Assembly (NCBI RefSeq): GCF_025823185.1
Contig: NZ_JACKVK010000020.1
Coordinates: 62,001-126,000 of the forward strand
Reading direction: 5' to 3'
Source: Mycobacterium yunnanensis
GTDB taxonomy: Bacteria; Actinomycetota; Actinomycetes; Mycobacteriales; Mycobacteriaceae
Length of the DNA stretch: 64,000 nucleotides
Positions 41,501 through 49,226 of the stretch are shown here, piece after piece. How positions within the stretch are numbered: position 1 is the stretch's first letter; every line of letters starts with the position of its first letter. Made by a program: the position numbers and the translations under genes. Under the pieces are notes generated by a model that saw only the letters and a list, made by a program, of their open reading frames with translations, was not told where the DNA came from and made no database searches.

Positions 41501-42829
41501 GTACTGGGGAATGGCGGTGAAGGTTCCTGGCGGGGTGAGGCGCCCCGTCCATGCTAGTGAGGTGGCCACCGCCAGCGCGACCATGACGACCGCGCCGACG
41601 GCGACGCGCTTGTCGCGTTCGGGGTGGGCCAGCGCGCGCAGCCAGACCAGCCGAGGGACGCTGCCGGGCAGCGGCACCTTGGCCAGCAGGTGTGCCACAC
41701 CGAGCACCACTGGCAACCGGATCAGCGGTTCCAGCTTGTGCACGTTGCGAAGTGGCGTGCCGTCGGCGTCGAGGAAGGTCTGCACGTAGTGCGCGAACGG
41801 GCTGCCGAGACCGCCGGAGTAGCCGACCGCCAGCAGCGAGAGGCCGACCAGCAGGATCGTGATCAGCCTGCCGCGGGCGGGCATCGACCGCAGCGCCAGA
41901 CCGGCCACGCCGGCCGCGGCCACCAGCGTCGTCGCCAGGACGGCGAGAGACCCCGTGACCAGCGACGCCCCCGCGGTCGCGTTGGGCGCGACGAACGGCG
42001 TCCAGCTGTAGGTGCCGCGCAGCACCTCCACCAGCGACAGCCACTGCGTGGTCACGCCGGAGGATTCGATGAAGTCGAGGAACGGCGGGCTGATCCGGCC
42101 GAGCATTAGCAGCGCGACCACCCACCACGTCACCGCCAGCACACCCGAGAGCAGCCACCACCCGGTGAACCGCCACCACAACCGGTTTGGTCGGTGCGAC
42201 GCCCACCAGATCAGGGCTGCCAGGCACGCCGTCAGCGTCGCCACCGCGTTGACCGCGCCCATCAGCGCCACCGCCAGCGCCGAGCGGGCCGCCAGGACGC
42301 GCACCGACGCCTGACCCGAGCCGCCCCTCAGTGCGATCACCACCGGCAGCAGCACCCACGGCGCCAGCATCATCGGCAGCGTCTCCGAGGAGATCGCGCC
42401 GAGCGTCGTCAACACCCGTGGTGACAGTGCGAATGCCAGCGCCGCGACGACCCGCGAACTACGGCTGCCGATGCCCAACGTCTCGGCCAGCCGCAGGACG
42501 CCCCAGAACCCGACCGTCAGAAGCAGCGCCCACCACAACCGCTGCGTCACCCAGCCGGGCAACCCCAGCGCGTCGCCGGCGAGGAAGAACGCGCCGTGCG
42601 GAAAGAGGTAGCCGTAGGCCTGATTCTGGGCTTGGCCGAACGGGAGGTCGCTGTTCCACAGGTCCGCGGCCCTGGAGAGGAATCGCAGCGGGTTGGCCGT
42701 CAGGTCGAGCTTGGTGTCCGGCGACGTCCGGCCCGGCGACTGGGCGAACGTCAGGACGAGGAAGAGTGCGCCGACGAGCCACAGCCAACGGCGGCTGAGG
42801 GTGTCGGACGGAGGCGGTGCGGCGGACAG
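38600..42829 (-). CDS. aftD: arabinofuranosyltransferase AftD
   Basis: The very large GT-C membrane enzyme has about 1409 residues. It adds arabinofuranose to arabinogalactan and lipoarabinomannan from decaprenyl-phosphoarabinose on the outer side of the membrane. Near the N-terminus TFAQSPGRTSPDTKLDLTAN and QAQNQAYGYLFPHG match AftD as I recall it. About ten helices, a long periplasmic carbohydrate-binding region and a last pair of helices follow. The coding frame clearly runs upstream of the first ATG/GTG/TTG (TTG 42562). The conserved N-terminus requires initiation near 42829, where the only candidate is CTG, three bases after the DUF2613 stop in the same frame. Confidence 0.88.
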   Translation of the reverse strand: MSAAPPPSDTLSRRWLWLVGALFLVLTFAQSPGRTSPDTKLDLTANPLRFLSRAADLWNSDLPFGQAQNQAYGYLFPHGAFFLAGDALGLPGWVTQRLWWALLLTVGFWGVLRLAETLGIGSRSSRVVAALAFALSPRVLTTLGAISSETLPMMLAPWVLLPVVIALRGGSGQASVRVLAARSALAVALMGAVNAVATLTACLAALIWWASHRPNRLWWRFTGWWLLSGVLAVTWWVVALLMLGRISPPFLDFIESSGVTTQWLSLVEVLRGTYSWTPFVAPNATAGASLVTGSLAVLATTLVAAAGVAGLALRSMPARGRLITILLVGLSLLAVGYSGGLGSPFAHYVQTFLDADGTPLRNVHKLEPLIRLPVVLGVAHLLAKVPLPGSVPRLVWLRALAHPERDKRVAVGAVVMVALAVATSLAWTGRLTPPGTFTAIPQYWHDAADWLDAHDGPIPGRVLVVPGAPFATQTWGNSHDEPLQVLGDSPWGVRDSIPLTPPETIRALDSVQRLFAAGRPSPGLADTLVRQGISYLVVRNDLDPETSRSARPLLVHRVIDGSPGLTKVAQFGDPVGPGTLTGFVTDSGLRPAYPPVEIYRVDGSKPLRPYVTDLDAMARVDGGPEALLRIDERRRLLGQPPLGPMLLTSDALAAGLPTPVVTVTDSPVARETDYGRIDDHSSAVRAQGDSRNTFNRVMDYPAGGAGLVYGHWPGGRITVSSSAADSTALPNVAPAASAAAAVDADPATSWVSNSLQSAVGQWLQVDFDHPITNAAVSITPSATAVGAQVRRIEVSTATGTSTLRFDQAGKPLTTALPIGETPWVRFTAAATDDGSAGVQFGITDFTITQYDGSGFAHPVSLRHTVEVPGPPPGSAVAQWDLGSELLGRPGCADGPDGVRCAATMALSPEEPVNLSRTLSVPAATTVSPTVWVRARQGPNLADLIAQPDTARTLGDADVIDVLGSAYAASDGDPRTSWTAPQNIVQPRTPANLTLKLPRPTEVAALRLTPSPSELPAHPTVVAVDLGNGPQVRTLKHDDPQTLSLSPFVTDTVKISILDWTDVIDRTALGFDQVKPPGLAEVTALDGRGAPIAAPDPGRNRARTITLPCGKGPIIGIAGQFVQTSVTTTVGELLDGAPVAATTCGRPTIDVPAGQQELVISPGPAFVADGVRLAGPLAAELPSAPMTSVDTTQWAPDHRQVEVAPSAGRRILVVPESVNPGWSARTADGTALTAVTVNGWQQGWVLPAGAAGPVTLDFAANTPYRIGLVGGLALLPVLLLLAFLPVRRVREPDEGARPWQPGPFGAGAAVVVLGYLVSGVAGVVVLGAAIGLRRVLRARPHLWDRLTLGLAAGGLTLAGAVLSRYPWRSVDGYIGHTWGVQLLALISVAAVAASVVPVSPTRRENVPNID

Positions 42830-42832
42830 AAA

Positions 42833-43006
42833 CTAGGTCCGGTCGCCGTACTCGACCCTGTTGAGGACGGAGGACCCGGGATCGCCTGCCTGCAGAGGCG
42901 GCTTGGTGTCCTGCTGGACCATGAGCGTCACCCCGAAGATGGCGGCCGCACCCAGCAACAAGCCGACGACGATGCTGGCCGCAGCGGGCAAGACGAACCG
43001 ATCCAC
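42833..43006 (-). CDS. DUF2613 small membrane protein (Rv0236A-like)
   Basis: The 57-residue protein has one membrane helix (AAASIVVGLLLGAAAIFGVTL) and a short outer tail (GDPGSSVLNRVEYGDRT). It sits directly upstream of aftD, as Rv0236A does. The GTG start at 43006 gives the expected length. Its TAG stop is in the same frame as aftD, with one codon (TTT) between the stop and the candidate CTG start. The function is unknown; its constant pairing with aftD suggests an accessory role. Confidence 0.85.
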   Translation of the reverse strand: MDRFVLPAAASIVVGLLLGAAAIFGVTLMVQQDTKPPLQAGDPGSSVLNRVEYGDRT

Positions 43007-43045
43007 CCGGCCAAGGTAGCACTCGTCACCGAGGCGGCCCGCGTC

Positions 43046-44515
43046 CTAGTAGAGGATCACGACGGCGTCGCGGCCACCACGGCAGGTGATCCAGGGGTCC
43101 GATCCCTCGGCCGCGCAGGTGACGAGGAACTTCTCGCCGACGCAGGCCGCACCCTCCCCGCAGGGGATGGCCCCGGCGACGACGACGGACCGCCCGTCCC
43201 GGCTGGGGTCCGCGGCGTCCCAGTACGCCTTGAGCACGTTGCCGACGAAGGCGCACGTCGCGGCGGGGCTGCCCCGGACGCCCTGACTGGCCCACCCGGC
43301 CTGCCCGGTGATCTGGAAACCGCCCTCGCAGTCCTCGCCGGTGGGGTCGACACCTCGGATCTCGGCGGGGCGCGGTCGGCCGCCGACCCCGGTGGTCGGG
43401 GCGTCCACCGACGGGGACGGCGCCGCAACGGCGGAGGTCGAGGTGGCGGCACCGGTGCCGGAGTCCGCACCACCACCCCTGACGACGACCACCACCAGGA
43501 CGAGAACCAGCGCCAGCAGCGCGGCGACGCCGGCGTACGCCCAGATCCGGCCGTGGCTCGCGGCGGGCGCCTCGTACGGCGGCTCGTAGGGCGGTTCGGG
43601 TTCGGGTTCTGGGGTCAGCTGCCCGGCCGCCATCGTCGGCGCGAATTCGGGGTCGACCTCGGGGCCGAACTCGGCCAGGGGGTCGGGCTCTTCGGCCGAC
43701 CACGCGGCGACGAAGACCTCGGGCAGGCCCGAGCCGGTCTTCGGATTGGCCAGGTGCTCGGTCGGGGCCCAGGCGGCGGGATCGGCGATCGGCTGGGCCT
43801 GCGTGGCCGCGGACGCGGCGTCGCGCAGGGCGGCCGCGAAGTCCAGGCACGCGTCGAAGCGCTGCCGCGGATCGACCGAAAGGGCCCGTAGCAACGCCGG
43901 GTCGAACGCGGCGAGGTCTTGGCGGGTCTCGCCGAGCGGTCGGACCTCCGGACCCGGCGGCACGCCGCTGAGCAGGTGCCGGGCGGTGGCCGCGAGGCCG
44001 TACTGGTCGGCCCTGGGGTCGTCGTGGGCCCGGGGCACGGCGAAGTCGGTCAGGCACGCCCGTCGGCGCGGCTCGTTGGTCAGCAGGATGCTGGCGGCGG
44101 TGACGTCGCCGTGGGCGAGGTGCCGCGCGTGCGCGTGGTCCAGCGCGTCGGCGATCGCGGTGACGACGTCGAGCACCTGGTCGGCAGGCATGCCGGTGTC
44201 GTAGCGGTCGCGCACCAACGCCGCGGCGTCGGTGCCGTCGACGTAGTCCGTCGACGCCCACTGCAGCCCCTGGAACTCACCGTGCGCGTGCACGCCGACG
44301 ACGTGCGGATGCCACAGCGTCGCGGCCAGGTCGGCGCGTCGGTGGAAGCGGGCCCGGAAGTCCGGATCGGCCGACGCGGCCGCAGGCAGCACCCGCAGGG
44401 CGTCCTGACGCAGCGTCCGCGGGTGCGCGGTGAGATACACCGCACCACTGGCACCCTCGCCGAGCACACGTAGGACGGTGACGCCCGCGAACACGTCCCC
44501 GGGTCGCAGCGGCAT
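43046..44515 (-). CDS. membrane-anchored Ser/Thr pseudokinase
   Basis: The 489-residue protein has a PknB-like kinase fold at residues 1-265, a Pro/Glu-rich juxtamembrane segment, one helix at about 338-357 and a Cys-containing extracellular domain of about 100 residues. Key catalytic residues are lost: the VAIK lysine is Arg41 (DALRVL), HRD is HGD (135-137) with Ser at the catalytic-loop Asn position, and DFG is DFA (157-159). The glycine loop GEGASGAVY remains. It probably signals by binding, not phosphorylation. It is divergent from lpqI, with 35 bases between the genes. Confidence 0.83.
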   Translation of the reverse strand: MPLRPGDVFAGVTVLRVLGEGASGAVYLTAHPRTLRQDALRVLPAAASADPDFRARFHRRADLAATLWHPHVVGVHAHGEFQGLQWASTDYVDGTDAAALVRDRYDTGMPADQVLDVVTAIADALDHAHARHLAHGDVTAASILLTNEPRRRACLTDFAVPRAHDDPRADQYGLAATARHLLSGVPPGPEVRPLGETRQDLAAFDPALLRALSVDPRQRFDACLDFAAALRDAASAATQAQPIADPAAWAPTEHLANPKTGSGLPEVFVAAWSAEEPDPLAEFGPEVDPEFAPTMAAGQLTPEPEPEPPYEPPYEAPAASHGRIWAYAGVAALLALVLVLVVVVVRGGGADSGTGAATSTSAVAAPSPSVDAPTTGVGGRPRPAEIRGVDPTGEDCEGGFQITGQAGWASQGVRGSPAATCAFVGNVLKAYWDAADPSRDGRSVVVAGAIPCGEGAACVGEKFLVTCAAEGSDPWITCRGGRDAVVILY

Positions 44516-44550
44516 GCCCCGCAGATTACCCAGCCGCTACGATTCGCCCC

Positions 44551-45771
44551 ATGCCGTTGGGCCGCGCCGCAGGAGGCGACTCGAAGTCCAGCCAGCGCAA
44601 GACCATCGTCTCGATCGTCCTCGCGGTGCTGGTCATAGCAGCCGTCGTGGTGGCAGGGGTGTACGTCGTCAGGCACCGCACCACCACAGCGGCCGCGCCG
44701 TCGTCGGGGCCCAGCACCAGCCCGTCGGAGCTGCCTGCGGCCGAACCGCCGGTCTGCGGCGACGGTGATGCCCTGCTGGCCGCCATGTCCACGCGCGACA
44801 AGCTGGCCCAGATGCTGATGGTCGGCGTCACCGGTGCCGACGACGCGCGCGCGGTGGTCGCCAAGGAGCACGTCGGCGGCATCATGATCGGCAGCTGGAC
44901 CGACCTGACGATGCTGGGCGACCCGCTCAAGGAGATCGCCGCGTCGGCAGGCGCGCTGCCGCTGGCGGTCAGCACCGACGAGGAGGGCGGCCGGGTCTCG
45001 AGGCTCAAGAGCCTCATCGGGGTGCAGGAGTCCGCGCGCGTCCTGGGCCGGACGGTCTCGCCGCAGGATGTGCACGACATCGCATTCGCCCGCGGCAAGG
45101 CGATGAAGGACCTCGGCATCACCGTCGACTTCGCCCCCGACGCGGACGTCTCCGATCAGGACGACGACACGGTGATCGGCGACCGATCCTTCAGTGCCGA
45201 CCCGCAGAAGGTGACCGAGTACGCCGGCGCCTATGCCAAGGGGCTGCTCGACGCGGGCGTCACCCCGGTGCTCAAGCACTTCCCCGGCCACGGCCACGCG
45301 TCCGGCGACTCCCACGAGGGCGGCGTCGTCACCCCGCCGCTGTCGGATCTGATGACCAACGATCTCGTGCCCTACCGTGAGCTGGCTCAGGTGCCGGGGA
45401 CCGCGGTGATGGTCGGACACATGCAGGTGCCGGGACTCACCGGTTCGGACCCGGCGAGCCTGAGTCCCGCGGCGTACTCGCTGCTGCGCACCGGCGGCTA
45501 CGGCGGGCTGCCCTTCGGCGGGGTGGTGTTCACCGACGACATCTCCAGCATGGGTGCCATCAACCAGCGCTACACCGTCGCCCAGGCCGCTCTGAAGGCG
45601 TTGCAATCGGGTGCGGACATCGCGCTGTGGATCACCACCGACGAGGTCCCCGGCGTGCTCGACTCCCTGGAGGCCGCCGTCGCCAACGGGGGGCTGGACC
45701 CCAAGAAGGTCGACGCCTCGGTGCTGCGCATCGCCGCGCTGAAGGGCAAGAGTTCACGCTGCGGAGGCTGA
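44551..45771 (+). CDS. lpqI: LpqI-like GH3 beta-N-acetylglucosaminidase with membrane anchor
   Basis: The 406-residue glycoside hydrolase has GH3 signature LKHFPGHGHASGDSH, catalytic Asp in VFTDDISSMG and TDEEGGRVSRL. LpqI/NagZ enzymes release GlcNAc from muropeptides during peptidoglycan recycling. The M. tuberculosis LpqI is a lipoprotein. This one has no Cys in the N-terminal hydrophobic segment (IVSIVLAVLVIAAVVVAGVYVV, residues about 20-41) and instead looks like a signal anchor followed by a Ser/Pro/Thr linker. It lies between aftD and a TetR gene, as Rv0237 lies before Rv0238. Confidence 0.87.
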   Translation: MPLGRAAGGDSKSSQRKTIVSIVLAVLVIAAVVVAGVYVVRHRTTTAAAPSSGPSTSPSELPAAEPPVCGDGDALLAAMSTRDKLAQMLMVGVTGADDARAVVAKEHVGGIMIGSWTDLTMLGDPLKEIAASAGALPLAVSTDEEGGRVSRLKSLIGVQESARVLGRTVSPQDVHDIAFARGKAMKDLGITVDFAPDADVSDQDDDTVIGDRSFSADPQKVTEYAGAYAKGLLDAGVTPVLKHFPGHGHASGDSHEGGVVTPPLSDLMTNDLVPYRELAQVPGTAVMVGHMQVPGLTGSDPASLSPAAYSLLRTGGYGGLPFGGVVFTDDISSMGAINQRYTVAQAALKALQSGADIALWITTDEVPGVLDSLEAAVANGGLDPKKVDASVLRIAALKGKSSRCGG

Positions 45772-45799
45772 ACGGGCAGCGATTGCCTACTCTGATCTG

Positions 45800-46420
45800 A
45801 TGGCCGGTGGAACCAAGCGATTGCCGCGCGCGGTGCGTGAGCAGCAGATGCTCGACGCGGCCGTGCAGATGTTCTCGGTGAACGGCTACCACGAGACGTC
45901 GATGGACGCCATCGCCGGCCAAGCCCAGATCTCCAAGCCGATGCTCTATCTGTACTACGGATCCAAGGAAGAACTCTTCGGCGCGTGCCTCGACCGTGAG
46001 CTCGCGCGGTTCGTCGACACCGTCCGCGGGGAGATCGACTTCAGCCAGACTCCGAAGGACTTGCTGCGCAACGCCGTGGTGGCCTTCCTGAGCTACATCG
46101 ACACCAACCGCGCGTCGTGGATGGTGCTCTACACCCAGGCGACCAGCTCGCAGGCCTTCGCGCACACCGTGCGCGAGGGCCGTGAACGCATCGTCGACCT
46201 CGTCGGCAGGTTGCTGCAGTCCGGTACGCGAAACCCGGAGCCGGACACCGACTTCGACATGATGGCGGTCGCGCTGGTGGGTGCCGGCGAGGCAGTCGCC
46301 GCACGGGTCAGCACCGGCGACGCCGAGGTGAACGAGGCCGCCGAACTGATGATCAACCTGTTCTGGCGTGGGCTGAAGGGCCGACCGGCCGACGCACCGG
46401 CGTCGGCGGCAACGGGCTGA
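45800..46420 (+). CDS. TetR-family regulator (Rv0238-like)
   Basis: The 206-residue regulator has the helix-turn-helix TSMDAIAGQAQISKPMLYLYYG at about residues 34-55, described by its start and end. The C-terminal domain has ASWMVLYTQATSSQAF. It is 28 bases downstream of lpqI, as in M. tuberculosis. It is a candidate regulator for the nearby fabG4/fadA2 and fadE5 promoters, which share a motif, but nothing in the sequence proves this. Confidence 0.86.
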   Translation: MAGGTKRLPRAVREQQMLDAAVQMFSVNGYHETSMDAIAGQAQISKPMLYLYYGSKEELFGACLDRELARFVDTVRGEIDFSQTPKDLLRNAVVAFLSYIDTNRASWMVLYTQATSSQAFAHTVREGRERIVDLVGRLLQSGTRNPEPDTDFDMMAVALVGAGEAVAARVSTGDAEVNEAAELMINLFWRGLKGRPADAPASAATG

Positions 46421-46541
46421 CCGAGCACGTCGCGGCCGCGTCCGGGGTCCCCACGCGCTGTGCGGCGTGCGCGCGTTCTACGACGAACACCTCTGAGGTG
46501 ACGTACCGTCCCACCACGGGAATTGGGCCGGCAGAAGAGGT

Positions 46542-48383
46542 ATGCCCATGGTCGACGTGGTTGCGCGGGGACGTCTGATCCGGCGGAGCCTGCACATGTT
46601 GTCGTCCGTCCGCGGTCCGATCACGGCCCTGTTCGTCGTCGGTGCGCTGGCCTCGGCGCTGCCCTACGTCAGCGCGGCGGCCTTCGGTCCGATGATGCAG
46701 GTCGTCGCCGATGCCGGCGCCAAGGGAGACCTCACCGAGGTCTGGGGCATGCGCGGCCCGCTGGTCGCCCGCTCCGACGGTGCGCTGAGCGACGTGGCTG
46801 GCTCGGTTCCGTTCGCGATGCTGTTGGCAGTGTGGGCCGGCGCGTTGGTGCTGACGCAGTTCATGTATCTGGTGAACGCCTGGGTCGGTACGAAGGTGGA
46901 GCGGGTGCTCGTCACCGACATCCGTCAGCGGGTGCACGACCACCTTCAGACGCTGTCCCTGGACTTCTTCACCGCCTCCCAGGGAGGGGCGCTGATGCAC
47001 CGCGTGACCGCGGAATCCTCAGGTGTGCAACGACTTCTCACGGGTTGCCTGCTACCGCCGCTGATCGACTCGCTGGTGTTGCTGGTGGCGGTCGGCTACC
47101 TGCTGGCGCTGTCGTGGCAGATGACGGTGGCGGCGCTCGTCCTGACGCCGGTGGCGCTGCTGGTGCTCAAGTACGCCGGCGCCCACGTGCAAGCCGCGGT
47201 GCGCCGGACGATGGATGCCGACCGCGCGATGGGAGCCGAACTCGAGCAAACCATCAGCGGCATCGCCGAGATTCAGCTGTTCAACGCTCAGGCCGTGCGC
47301 AGCAAGCGCTTTCGGAAGGTGTCCGAGGGTGCCGCCGAGAGCGACGCGTCGACGACCATGTGGATGCAGGCCACCGCCAACGGATCTCAGGTGTTCGTCG
47401 CGCTCAGTACGGTCGTCGTGTTGCTGGTCGGCATCGGCTTCAGCGAGAGTTTCGGCTTGACGTTCGCGGGGCTGATGGTCTTCGCCGGCATGGTGCCGAC
47501 GATGTTCGGCGCGGCCCAGCGAGTCATGGGCGCCTACACCACCTATCAGAGTGTGGCGCCCAGTGCGGCGTCGACCTATGAACTGCTCGACACCCGCCCC
47601 ACGGTCCGGGAGGCGCCGAACGCGACGCCACTCGGAGAGGTCCACGGCAACCTGGTGTTCACCGACGTCGCCTTTGGTTACACGCCGACCCAGATGGTGC
47701 TCGACGGGTTGTCGTTCTCGGTCTCGAAGGGGGAGACCGTGGCCCTGGTCGGCGGCATCGGGTCGGGGAAGTCGACGGTCTACAACCTGATGCTGCGGTT
47801 CCTGGACCCGCACCGCGGGCGGATCCTGCTCGACGGTCGTCCGATCGACGAGGTGACCATCGACTCGCTGCGCGATCAGGTGTCCAAGCTGGCCCAGTTT
47901 CCCTTCTTCGTCAAGGACACCATTCGGGAGAACATCCGGCTGGCGCGGCCGGAGGCCACCGACGCCGAGATCGAGGAGGCCTGTCGACGTGCCAACGTGC
48001 ACACCGTCATCACCGACCCGGCGAGGATGCACGCGGGATATGACACCGTCGTCGACGTGCAGGTGCCCTCCGGTGGGCAAAAGCGTTTGATTGCGTTGGC
48101 GCGCTGCCTGTTGCGCACACCGGAGGTGCTCCTGCTCGACGAGCCCACCGAGAACCTCGACGCCGATCAGCGGGCCCGCCTGACCGGTGTGATCCGCGGG
48201 TACGCGCACGACCGCACCTGCCTGGTGATCAGCCACGACATGGACTTCATCGCCGCGGTCGCCGATCGCATCCTGGTGATCGAGCACGGTCGCATCGCCC
48301 AGCAGGGTGACCACCACTCGCTGATCGCCCAGGGAGGCTTGTACAAGCGTCTCTACGAGGCGCAGAACGTCGCCGTCGGCTAG
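46542..48383 (+). CDS. ABC exporter, fused membrane and ATPase domains
   Basis: The 613-residue half-transporter has six helices over about residues 25-310 and an ATPase domain with Walker A VGGIGSGKST, signature PSGGQKRL (Pro for the usual Leu), Walker B LLLDEPTENLD and the switch His in ISHDMDF. It works as a homodimer to export lipids, peptides or drugs; the substrate is unknown. AGAAGAGG precedes the ATG by 2-9 bases. No counterpart is known to me at this place in M. tuberculosis. The stop shares CTAG with the convergent htdX stop. Confidence 0.87.
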   Translation: MPMVDVVARGRLIRRSLHMLSSVRGPITALFVVGALASALPYVSAAAFGPMMQVVADAGAKGDLTEVWGMRGPLVARSDGALSDVAGSVPFAMLLAVWAGALVLTQFMYLVNAWVGTKVERVLVTDIRQRVHDHLQTLSLDFFTASQGGALMHRVTAESSGVQRLLTGCLLPPLIDSLVLLVAVGYLLALSWQMTVAALVLTPVALLVLKYAGAHVQAAVRRTMDADRAMGAELEQTISGIAEIQLFNAQAVRSKRFRKVSEGAAESDASTTMWMQATANGSQVFVALSTVVVLLVGIGFSESFGLTFAGLMVFAGMVPTMFGAAQRVMGAYTTYQSVAPSAASTYELLDTRPTVREAPNATPLGEVHGNLVFTDVAFGYTPTQMVLDGLSFSVSKGETVALVGGIGSGKSTVYNLMLRFLDPHRGRILLDGRPIDEVTIDSLRDQVSKLAQFPFFVKDTIRENIRLARPEATDAEIEEACRRANVHTVITDPARMHAGYDTVVDVQVPSGGQKRLIALARCLLRTPEVLLLDEPTENLDADQRARLTGVIRGYAHDRTCLVISHDMDFIAAVADRILVIEHGRIAQQGDHHSLIAQGGLYKRLYEAQNVAVG

Positions 48384-49225
48384 AGCGCCCGGATCGTGCC
48401 CGTCAGGTGGGGGTAGCCCTTCGACATGTTGCGCAGGGTCAGATTCCAGCCGTCGGTCACGCGTTCGGTGTAGAGCCCGACGCGCGCCGGCAGCAGGATC
48501 GGCTTGCCGAAGCGCACTCCGTACGTCACGGCATCGGGCAGCTGGCCCTCGACGTTGGCGAGAACCGCGGCGGCGGAGAACATTCCGTGCGCGATCGAGG
48601 TGGGAAATCCGAACAGCTTGGCGCCGATCGAGCTGGTGTGGATGGGGTTGTGGTCCCCGCTGACCGACGCGTAGTGCCGAATTTGCCCCGGGGTGATCTG
48701 GAGTAGGGCGTTGGGCGGCGGCAACTTCTGCTGCTTGCGGGGTTGCTCGGGTTTCGGCTCGTCGGACAGGCTGGTCCGCTGCTGGTGCAGGAACGTCGTC
48801 ACCTGGTGCCACGCGAGGTCGTTGCCGACGCTGATTTCGGTGATGAGGTCGACCAGCAGGCCCTTGCGGTGCTCGCGAAGGTTCTCCGCGTGCACCTTGA
48901 CGTCGACGGTGTCGGACACCGAGATCGGGCGGTGCTGGGTGATTCGGTTCTCGACGTGCACCGAACCCATTGCGGCGAAAGGGAAGTCGAACCCGCTCAC
49001 CAGCGACATCACCGACGGGAAGGTCAGCGCGAACGGGTAGGTCAGCGGCACCGAGTCGCCGAAGCGCAGACCGGTCACCGCGGCATAGGCCGCGACGTTG
49101 GCGGGGTCGACGGTGAGGTCGGTGACGGTGACGGTGCGGTTGGGCAGCGCACTGCCCCTCGAGATGAAGGGCAGTGCGCCGGCGGCGGCCAACGCCATGT
49201 TCTTGAGGCCACTCGGTTGGGCCAT
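48380..49225 (-). CDS. htdX: 3-hydroxyacyl-thioester dehydratase HtdX
   Basis: The 281-residue double hot-dog enzyme has the hydratase-2 motif YASVSGDHNPIHTSSIGAK and IAHGMFSAA. It dehydrates (R)-3-hydroxyacyl-CoA or -ACP in fatty acid elongation. The ATG follows the fabG4 stop by one base. The pair htdX-fabG4 matches Rv0241c-Rv0242c, which together with fadA2 and fadE5 resemble a set for reductive elongation or degradation of acyl-CoAs. Confidence 0.9.
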   Translation of the reverse strand: MAQPSGLKNMALAAAGALPFISRGSALPNRTVTVTDLTVDPANVAAYAAVTGLRFGDSVPLTYPFALTFPSVMSLVSGFDFPFAAMGSVHVENRITQHRPISVSDTVDVKVHAENLREHRKGLLVDLITEISVGNDLAWHQVTTFLHQQRTSLSDEPKPEQPRKQQKLPPPNALLQITPGQIRHYASVSGDHNPIHTSSIGAKLFGFPTSIAHGMFSAAAVLANVEGQLPDAVTYGVRFGKPILLPARVGLYTERVTDGWNLTLRNMSKGYPHLTGTIRAL

Positions 49226-49226
49226 C

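Noticed and set aside
38600..42562. AftD starting at TTG 42562
   Set aside because: It would drop 89 codons containing a conserved AftD segment (DTKLDLTANPLRF, QAQNQAYGYLFPHG) and the first membrane helix.
46421..46541. CACCT-CTG-AGGTG near the ABC exporter as an operator
   Set aside because: Five-base arms in GC-rich DNA are expected by chance, and no second copy was seen.
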